A stretch of 12,580 bases of DNA from an uncultured Chitinophagaceae bacterium. Its GTDB lineage: Bacteria > Bacteroidota > Bacteroidia > Chitinophagales > Chitinophagaceae. The DNA lies in NCBI GenBank assembly GCA_903832075.1, contig CAILAF010000237.1:1-12580 (forward strand), read 5' to 3'. Positions 7,731 to 12,580 of this stretch are shown piece by piece (positions within the stretch are counted from its first letter, which is position 1; each line of letters starts with the position of its first letter). The position numbers were made by a program, and so were the translations under genes. The notes below the pieces were generated by a model that saw nothing but the letters and a program-made list of their open reading frames with translations, did not search any database and had not been told where the DNA came from.

Positions 7731-8069
7731 ATGCCATTAGTTGAATTAAAAGAATTAGAAAAGAAAGAATTAACCACCGGTTATATTGCGCAATTCATTC
7801 ACAGCGGAACAATGACTTTTTCTTTTGTAGATGTAATTGCAAAAAATATTTTAAAAGAACATGCTCATCCGCATGTACAAGTTTCAATTATTTTGGAAGG
7901 AACATTTGAATTGACTGTTGATGGTATCCCGTACATTTTAGAAAAAGGAAAAGTATTTGTTATTCCATCTAATGCAAGACATTCAGGTTTGGCAATTACC
8001 GATTGCAAAATATTGGATGTATTTAATCCTGAAAGAGAAGATTATAAAAAATTACAACCATGGACTTAA
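7731..8069 (+). CDS. Small single-domain cupin protein
   Basis: A 112-residue one-domain cupin with no signal peptide, so probably cytoplasmic. Cupin motif 1 is complete except that Gln takes the Glu place: His44-x-His46, Gln50, Gly57 (spacing HxH-x3-Q-x6-G). Motif 2 is Gly73-x5-Pro79-x-Asn81-x2-His84. The predicted metal ligands are therefore His44, His46, Gln50 and His84. Such proteins range from dioxygenases and isomerases to sugar or effector sensors; nothing here decides which. It lies 17 bp after the ALDH7 gene and overlaps the SDR gene by 10 bp, so the three are very likely one operon. A role in handling or sensing a metabolite of that pathway is an inference. Confidence 0.9.
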   Translation: MPLVELKELEKKELTTGYIAQFIHSGTMTFSFVDVIAKNILKEHAHPHVQVSIILEGTFELTVDGIPYILEKGKVFVIPSNARHSGLAITDCKILDVFNPEREDYKKLQPWT

Positions 8070-8848
8070 ATCTGAAAGGCAGAACAGCATTGGTTTGCGG
8101 CGCATCACAGGGATTGGGTTTAGCTTCTGCAATTGAATTATCATTACTCGGTGCGAATATAATTTTAGTATCACGCAGTGAAGAAAAATTACAAACAGCC
8201 ATCCTACAATTGGATAGTTCATCCCATCAACAGCATCAATATATGGTAGCTGATTTTTCAAATCCTGATGAAGTAAAAAAAATGATTGATGATTATCTTA
8301 AACAAAATAATTGCATTCATATTTTAATCAATAATACCGGCGGACCATCCAGTGGCGAAATTATTAATGCTGAAACAGCAGCGTTTGAAAAAGCATTTCA
8401 AATGCATGTTATCTGTAATCAAATTTTAATGCAGGCAGTGGTGGATGGAATGAAGAAAGAAAAGTTCGGAAGAATTATTAATATCATTTCTTTATCAGTA
8501 AAACAACCTATTGCGGGTTTAGGTGTTTCTAATACTATTCGTGGTGCTGTAGCGAGTTGGGCAAAAACATTAGCAAATGAGTTAGGTCAGTTTGGAATTA
8601 CGGTTAACAATGTTTTACCCGGTTATACAGAAACAGAAAGATTGGATTATTTATTAGGACAATCATCTTCCAGAAAAAATATTTCTTTGAATGAAGAAAA
8701 GCAAATAGTTGCAGAAACCATACCTGCAAAGCGTTTGGGGCAACCGAATGAGTTTGGCGCAGCCGTTGCTTTTTTAGCATCTCCTGCTGCTGCATATATC
8801 AATGGCATCAATCTTCCTGTGGATGGTGGCCGTTTAGGATGTCTTTAA
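8060..8848 (+). CDS. SDR-fold oxidoreductase-like protein with atypical active site
   Basis: A 262-residue short-chain dehydrogenase/reductase. The Rossmann nucleotide motif is GASQGLG (14-20). Ser38-Arg39 at the end of beta-2 would favour NADP(H), Asp65 fits the adenine contact, and NNTGG (91-95) replaces the usual NNAG. In the catalytic region Ser144 is in the expected place, but where classical members have YxxxK this protein has Ser157 and Arg161 (GVSNTIRGAVASW). The following helix WAKTLANEL, the segment NNVLPGYTETERL and the C-terminal INGINLPVDGG are standard, so the fold is intact and this is not a degraded gene. From memory, a subgroup usually annotated as FabG-like shares this S-N-x-x-R pattern. 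The start ATG overlaps the cupin end by 10 bp. The substrate is unknown, and the activity may be altered or non-redox. Confidence 0.9.
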   Translation: MDLNLKGRTALVCGASQGLGLASAIELSLLGANIILVSRSEEKLQTAILQLDSSSHQQHQYMVADFSNPDEVKKMIDDYLKQNNCIHILINNTGGPSSGEIINAETAAFEKAFQMHVICNQILMQAVVDGMKKEKFGRIINIISLSVKQPIAGLGVSNTIRGAVASWAKTLANELGQFGITVNNVLPGYTETERLDYLLGQSSSRKNISLNEEKQIVAETIPAKRLGQPNEFGAAVAFLASPAAAYINGINLPVDGGRLGCL

Positions 8849-8873
8849 TATTTTCATAAATATTTTATAAGGC

Positions 8874-8904
8874 TTTATTATATCAATTGTATTATACATA
8901 TTTG
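8874..8904 (+). promoter_or_regulatory. Weak promoter candidate before the S8 peptidase
   Basis: TTTA at 8874-8877 and CATATTTG at 8897-8904 are spaced by 19 bp, one mismatch each from the Bacteroidota elements TTTG and TAnnTTTG. The second box ends 24 bases before the ATG at 8929. It lies in the 80-bp gap after the SDR gene, where no clear terminator is seen, so readthrough from the ALDH operon is also possible. Confidence 0.3.
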
Positions 8905-8928
8905 CTGATGCACAATTCTACTCCAATC

Positions 8929-10620
8929 ATGAAACGTTTATTTTTAATTGCGATCACCATATTTTGCTCGCTTAACATTTTTGCTCAATCAGATATTCCT
9001 AAAGGATGGCATTTAATGAGTGAACAAAAAGATTCTTTTTATGGTATCAATCTTGATAAAGCTTATCAATTTTTAAAAGAGAAAAATAAAAAATCAAAAA
9101 CAGTTATTGTTGCTGTAATTGATTCGGGCATTGATACATTGCATGAAGATTTAAAAAATGTTTTATGGCATAACGCTAAAGAAATTCCAAACAATAAAAC
9201 AGATGATGATCATAACGGTTATGCAGATGATGTTTATGGATGGAATTTTATTGGCGGTAAAGATGGAAGCTTATTAAAGAAAGCAGGCGAAGAAAGAACA
9301 AGAGTTTATCATCGTTTTGAAAATAAATATTTAGGAAAAAATATTGATACAACTACTTTAAGTGCAGAAGATAAATATCAATACAAAATGTGGAAACGTG
9401 CTTCTGATGAATTAAACATTAGCACAGAAGAACAAGCAGAAATAAATTTCATGGATATGTTCTTAAAAAGTTTGAAGAAACAAAATCAAATTTTATGTGA
9501 TGAAATGAATGTGAAAGAATATACAGCAGATGAACTGGAAAAATATATTCCTAAAAATGCCGAATCAAAAAATGCAAAGTTTGGTTATCTAACCAGTATG
9601 AAAATCGCAGGTATTGAGTCTGATATGAAAAACACTACCATCTTAACTGAATTGGAAAATGAGATTGATGGAAAGAAAGAAGTATTAACAGCTAAACAAA
9701 CACCATTACATGATTATCGTGCAGATTTTATTAAAGACGATTATAACAATATCAATGATAAATATTATGGCAACAATGATGTGATGGGTCCCGGACCAAT
9801 GCATGGCACGCATGTATCAGGAATTATTGCAGCGCAAAGAGATAATGGTATCGGCATGAATGGTGTTGCTGATAATGTTAAGATCATGATGGTACGTGCA
9901 GTGCCTGATGGAGATGAATATGATAAAGATATTGCGTTAGCTATTTTTTATGCAGTAGATAATGGAGCGAAAGTGATTAACATGAGTTTTGGAAAATCAT
10001 ATTCTCCTGAAAAAAAATGGGTGGATAGTGCCATTCGTTATGCAGAAACTAAAGATGTATTATTGGTTCATGCTGCAGGAAATGAATCCGAGAATGTAGA
10101 TGAAAAAGAAAATTATCCAAGTCCGAATTATTTATTCAGTAACATAAAAGCTTCAAACTTTATAAATGTTGGTGCAAGCGGTGATCCTAAAATTGCTAAT
10201 GGAAGTTTAGCTGCATCTTTTAGTAATTATGGAAAAAATAGTGTTGATGTATTTGCACCGGGTTTAAAAATTTATTCAACATTACCCGGCGTAAATCAAT
10301 ATGGTAATGAACAAGGTACGAGTATGGCATCTCCTGTTGTTGCAGGATTAGCAGCGTTGATACGTTCTTATTTTCCCGAATTGACTGCGCAGCAAGTAAA
10401 ACAAGTAATTGAAAAATCTGTTTCTGTTCCGGATGCATCATTTAAAGTAATTAAGCCGGGCACAAAAGATGAAATGGTTTCAATGAGTGATTTATGTAAA
10501 TCAGGCGGTATCATTGATGCAGGTGGTGCAGTAGCATTGGCGTATGCAATGGAATTAGCTTTACAAAACAAAAATGAAAAGTTACCTAAATCATCTTTCA
10601 AAAACTCAAAAGTAAATTAA
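8929..10620 (+). CDS. Exported S8 (subtilisin-family) serine peptidase with large internal insert
   Basis: Secreted or periplasmic endopeptidase of 563 residues. ATG 8929 is chosen because it begins a typical signal peptide, MKRLFLIAITIF..., with probable cleavage near NIFAQ|S at residues 17-21; in-frame starts at 8887 (TTG) and 8908 (ATG) would put extra residues before it. The catalytic set is complete: Asp65 in AVIDSGID, His292 in HGTHVSG, oxyanion Asn385 in AAGNES, and Ser465 in GTSMASPVVAGL. A calcium-site-like acidic loop, DDDHNGYADD, lies at 92-101. Between about 108 and 275 is a charged, Lys/Glu-rich, mostly helical insert absent from subtilisin, where Asp and His are only about 32 residues apart. 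The C-terminus ends with a short Lys/Ser tail; no type IX secretion sorting domain is evident. The DinB-like gene starts 2 bp after the stop. Confidence 0.92.
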   Translation: MKRLFLIAITIFCSLNIFAQSDIPKGWHLMSEQKDSFYGINLDKAYQFLKEKNKKSKTVIVAVIDSGIDTLHEDLKNVLWHNAKEIPNNKTDDDHNGYADDVYGWNFIGGKDGSLLKKAGEERTRVYHRFENKYLGKNIDTTTLSAEDKYQYKMWKRASDELNISTEEQAEINFMDMFLKSLKKQNQILCDEMNVKEYTADELEKYIPKNAESKNAKFGYLTSMKIAGIESDMKNTTILTELENEIDGKKEVLTAKQTPLHDYRADFIKDDYNNINDKYYGNNDVMGPGPMHGTHVSGIIAAQRDNGIGMNGVADNVKIMMVRAVPDGDEYDKDIALAIFYAVDNGAKVINMSFGKSYSPEKKWVDSAIRYAETKDVLLVHAAGNESENVDEKENYPSPNYLFSNIKASNFINVGASGDPKIANGSLAASFSNYGKNSVDVFAPGLKIYSTLPGVNQYGNEQGTSMASPVVAGLAALIRSYFPELTAQQVKQVIEKSVSVPDASFKVIKPGTKDEMVSMSDLCKSGGIIDAGGAVALAYAMELALQNKNEKLPKSSFKNSKVN

Positions 10621-10622
10621 TT

Positions 10623-11132
10623 ATGGCAAGACCAAACGAAAGCGATTACGCATCATTCTATCATAATTATATTCAAAAAGCAATTGGAGAAAATCCAAAA
10701 GAACTGATTGAAAGATATTCATCTTCATTAAATGAATTTGTAAATAACTTACCTGAATCAAAAGCTGATCATGCTTATGCAGAAAATAAATGGACAGTGA
10801 AAGATGTTTTGCAACATATGATTGATACGGAAAGAGTTTTCGCTTATAGAGCATTACGTTTCTCAAGAAATGATTCAACCAATTTACCGGGTTTCGATGA
10901 AAAGAAATTTGCAGTCAATGCAAATGCAAGCAGCAGAACTTTAAAATCTTTAAAAGAAGAATTTGTTGCAGTAAGACTATCAACTGATTTATTATTACTT
11001 TCTTTTAATGAAGAACAATTGAGCAGAAAAGGAATGGGAAATAATAATGCGGTTACAGTAAATGCAGTTGTGTTTATCATCTTCGGTCATATACTTCATC
11101 ATAAACAAATTCTGGAAGAAAGATATTTATAG
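10623..11132 (+). CDS. DinB-fold (DinB_2/DUF664-like) putative metal-site protein
   Basis: A 169-residue cytoplasmic protein of the DinB/YfiT four-helix-bundle superfamily. It has the family hallmark KWTVKDVLQHMIDTERVF with His65, and the C-terminal helix GHILHHKQIL, where His156 and His160 with His65 form the usual three-His metal site. Known relatives act as thiol transferases (for example with bacillithiol or mycothiol) or hydrolases; the name DinB of this family is unrelated to DNA polymerase IV. The substrate cannot be read here. The ATG lies 2 bp after the peptidase stop (TAATTATGG), so the two genes are probably cotranscribed and translationally coupled, although no functional link is obvious. 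The gene converges with the minus-strand gene at 11135. Confidence 0.88.
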   Translation: MARPNESDYASFYHNYIQKAIGENPKELIERYSSSLNEFVNNLPESKADHAYAENKWTVKDVLQHMIDTERVFAYRALRFSRNDSTNLPGFDEKKFAVNANASSRTLKSLKEEFVAVRLSTDLLLLSFNEEQLSRKGMGNNNAVTVNAVVFIIFGHILHHKQILEERYL

Positions 11133-11134
11133 TA

Positions 11135-11956
11135 TCAATAAGGATATTTATAAAAATCACAAAACTCCTCATCACACAAAAGTCTTTTCAATGTTGGATT
11201 TGCAAGCACTTCGGAATATAGCATTGGTTTACCATCAACATAAACTTTTTCGTACACCAATCTAATACCATGGCTATAATCAACCCACCAATTAATATGT
11301 CCAACATATAAAGGTTGAATTGCTTTACCATCTAATTTATGCCAACCATAAATAGCTTCATGGTCAGGTTTTGGATATCGTGGAACCAATCCAGAAATAA
11401 CAACATCCTTTTTAATTCCTGCAATTAAACCTTTCTGCAATTTCCTTTGCCCTTCAACAATTAAATGATGCTGCCACATGGTAATAGTACTATCACGAAA
11501 AGCATACATTGGCACCGGTTCTAATTTTATTACAGCTTGTGCATAAATATCATTTACCATTTTACGCGTTGGCAAAAAGCAATGAAAAGTGTCTGCTATT
11601 TTTTGTGCAGCCATTGGTGAAAGTGGAATGCGAGCCCAATTATCATCAGTTCCTACACTTAAATAATCAGGTGCAACAAAATAATACGCATGAATTTCTT
11701 TTCCGGTGGTTGAATCAATAATAGAAACATTTATCCTAACAAATTTTTTTAAAAAAGAGGGAATATTGCCTGATAAAATTTCTTTTACTGCCAAAGAATC
11801 TCTCTCTTTCCATTTCCAGGCAACAGCCAGTTTATAAAATTCTCTGCCGGTCATTCTTTCAATTCCAGCATCTTTCGTTTTTAAACGAAAACTTTTTTGA
11901 GCATCCAGTTGCATACAACTCATCAATAAAAAAATAAATAACGCATACTTTTTCAT
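11135..11956 (-). CDS. Exported protein of unknown function with conserved-looking His/Trp/Tyr motifs
   Basis: I cannot assign this 273-residue protein to a named family. Residues 1-19 form a signal peptide (MKKYALFIFLLMSC...), with probable type I cleavage near LDA|QK. The LMSC at 11-14 is a poor lipobox, so lipoprotein status is possible but less likely. The mature part begins with a basic region (FRLKTKDAG), then MTGREFYKLA, a beta-rich middle with YYFVAPDYLSVGTDDNW and IPLSP, and a C-terminal half dense in potential active-site residues: HHLIVEGQR (163-171), YGWHKLDG (203-210), IQPLYVGHINWW (213-224) and DYSHGIRLV (226-234). Two Cys, 261 and 266, close to the end could form a disulfide. 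The pattern resembles that of a secreted hydrolase, but this is inference. The ATG is well placed for the signal peptide. It lies downstream of the YceI-like gene on the same strand, behind a terminator. Confidence 0.85.
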   Translation of the reverse strand: MKKYALFIFLLMSCMQLDAQKSFRLKTKDAGIERMTGREFYKLAVAWKWKERDSLAVKEILSGNIPSFLKKFVRINVSIIDSTTGKEIHAYYFVAPDYLSVGTDDNWARIPLSPMAAQKIADTFHCFLPTRKMVNDIYAQAVIKLEPVPMYAFRDSTITMWQHHLIVEGQRKLQKGLIAGIKKDVVISGLVPRYPKPDHEAIYGWHKLDGKAIQPLYVGHINWWVDYSHGIRLVYEKVYVDGKPMLYSEVLANPTLKRLLCDEEFCDFYKYPY

Positions 11957-11971
11957 AAGTCCAAGATAAAC

Positions 11972-11994
11972 AAAAAACCTCGCTATATGCGAGG
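11972..11994 (-). terminator. Rho-independent terminator after the YceI-like gene
   Basis: Read on the minus strand, CCTCGC (11994-11989), loop ATATA and GCGAGG (11983-11978) form a perfect GC-rich 6-bp hairpin followed directly by six T (11977-11972). It starts 30 bases after the stop of the YceI-like gene. The opposite strand also has a partial T tract (CTTTTA), so it might work weakly in both directions. Confidence 0.8.
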
Positions 11995-12023
11995 CTTTTA
12001 TATGAATGAGTTTTTATTGAAAA

Positions 12024-12580
12024 TTATTTCGTTCCAAATAAATGGATGGCTATTTGAACATCCGGCATAGAATATTTATCTGTGATAGGCAATAATCTTG
12101 AGTTTAAAGAAAAGAATGCTTCACCAAAAAATTTCTTATCATCAACATTACGAATTACAGCCGGAAATTTTAATGCAACAGAAATTCCTTTAATAATTAA
12201 ATTACCGCTGATATCAACATTAGTTTCACTGGTATAGTTTACACCGGTAATTTGAAAAGTTGCTTCTGCAAATTTTGCGACATCAAAGAATTCAGGGCTT
12301 TTTAAATGGTTTTCTAATTTTTCACCACCATCAGCCTTAACTGTTGTAAGATCAATTACAAATTGCCCACCGGTTAATTTACCATTGTCAACAGTAACAC
12401 TACCGCTTTTCAAAGCAAATGAACCATTATGGTAACCTGCTTTTTTTGAACCAATCCAGTCAACTTTGCTTGCATCAGATGCAACAGCATAAGTTACAGG
12501 TGCATGTTTAATTGGAAGTGTAAACGAGAAAAAACTAATAACAGCAACAATGCTGGCTAAGGAAAAGATTGCTTTCTTCA
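12024..12580 (-). CDS. YceI-family exported lipocalin-fold protein (start codon cut by window edge)
   Basis: The reading frame stays open to the window edge. The last two bases read TG on the minus strand and are followed by AAGAAAGCA (KKA), so the true ATG almost surely has its A just outside at 12581, giving 185 residues with only one base missing. A TTG at 12413 is internal and not the start. The N-terminus KKAIFSLASIVAVISFFSF is a signal peptide. The mature chain shows YceI landmarks: DWIGSKKAGYHNGSF, the FVIDLTTVKADGG region, LENHLKSPEFFDVAKFAEATF, ISGNLIIKGISVALKFP, and a final strand MPDVQIAIHLFG. YceI proteins are periplasmic beta-barrels that bind isoprenoid or other long lipids, and some respond to acid or osmotic stress; ligand and regulation are unknown here. 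A strong terminator follows 30 bases downstream, so this is likely the end of its transcript. Confidence 0.92.
   Translation of the reverse strand, partial: KKAIFSLASIVAVISFFSFTLPIKHAPVTYAVASDASKVDWIGSKKAGYHNGSFALKSGSVTVDNGKLTGGQFVIDLTTVKADGGEKLENHLKSPEFFDVAKFAEATFQITGVNYTSETNVDISGNLIIKGISVALKFPAVIRNVDDKKFFGEAFFSLNSRLLPITDKYSMPDVQIAIHLFGTK

Noticed and set aside
11062..11265. Plus-strand 67-codon frame bridging the DinB-like gene and the convergent gene
   Set aside because: It overlaps two well-supported genes in other frames and has no recognisable features.
11915..11926. Lipobox (LMSC) in the secreted unknown
   Set aside because: Met at the -2 position and Met after Cys fit poorly, while a good type I site (LDA|QK) follows; kept only as an alternative.
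12024..12413. A shorter YceI-like gene starting at TTG 12413
   Set aside because: The frame continues upstream with a signal peptide and YceI N-terminal motif to the window edge, so the short version would remove the first strands and the export signal.
1..12580. Defence system, CRISPR array, prophage, insertion sequence, tRNA or rRNA
   Set aside because: No transposase, integrase, nuclease-helicase modules, evenly spaced repeats or tRNA-like cloverleafs were seen; all sizeable frames are explained by the listed genes.

Overview
The window looks like a chromosomal segment from a Bacteroidota bacterium, most likely of the Chitinophagaceae type (inference). It is AT-rich, roughly one-third GC by eye. 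Shine-Dalgarno sites are not evident, several genes start with GTG or TTG, and the best promoter matches follow the Bacteroidota pattern (TTG, about 19 bp, TAnnTTTG). The gene content fits too: LytS/LytTR two-component proteins, exported S8 peptidases with large inserts, DinB-like and YceI-like proteins. No rRNA, tRNA, CRISPR array, transposase or phage gene was found.

Layout. Positions 1-91 hold a striking compound palindrome. Positions 254-3215 are a polyphosphate operon: ppk1 (synthesis) overlapping a short ppx (degradation). Positions 3328-5966 are a tight three-gene unit: an exported glycine-rich protein with a CBM9-like N-terminal region, a four-helix membrane LytS-type histidine kinase, and a LytTR response regulator. 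A 223-bp gap with weak inverted repeats follows. Positions 6190-8848 are an aldehyde operon: an ALDH7/antiquitin-type dehydrogenase, a one-domain cupin, and an SDR-fold protein whose usual Tyr/Lys catalytic pair is replaced. Positions 8929-11132 carry an exported S8 subtilase with a long insert plus a DinB-fold metal-site protein 2 bp downstream. On the minus strand are an exported protein of unknown function (11135-11956), a rho-independent terminator (11972-11994) and a YceI-like exported lipocalin-fold protein that reaches the right edge. Only the A of that gene's probable ATG lies outside the window.

How they work together. Ppk1 and Ppx set the cell's polyphosphate level from one mRNA. 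The kinase and regulator form a signalling pair, and the exported protein before them is a candidate periplasmic partner or output. The ALDH7 protein strongly suggests lysine or piperideine-6-carboxylate catabolism, while the cupin and SDR partners have no assigned step. The remaining genes are mostly envelope or periplasmic housekeeping and unknowns. There is no defence, secretion or biosynthetic island. The most novel items are the SDR active-site change, the secreted unknown with a dense His/Trp/Tyr motif, the subtilase insert, the exported-protein/kinase pair and the left-edge palindrome.
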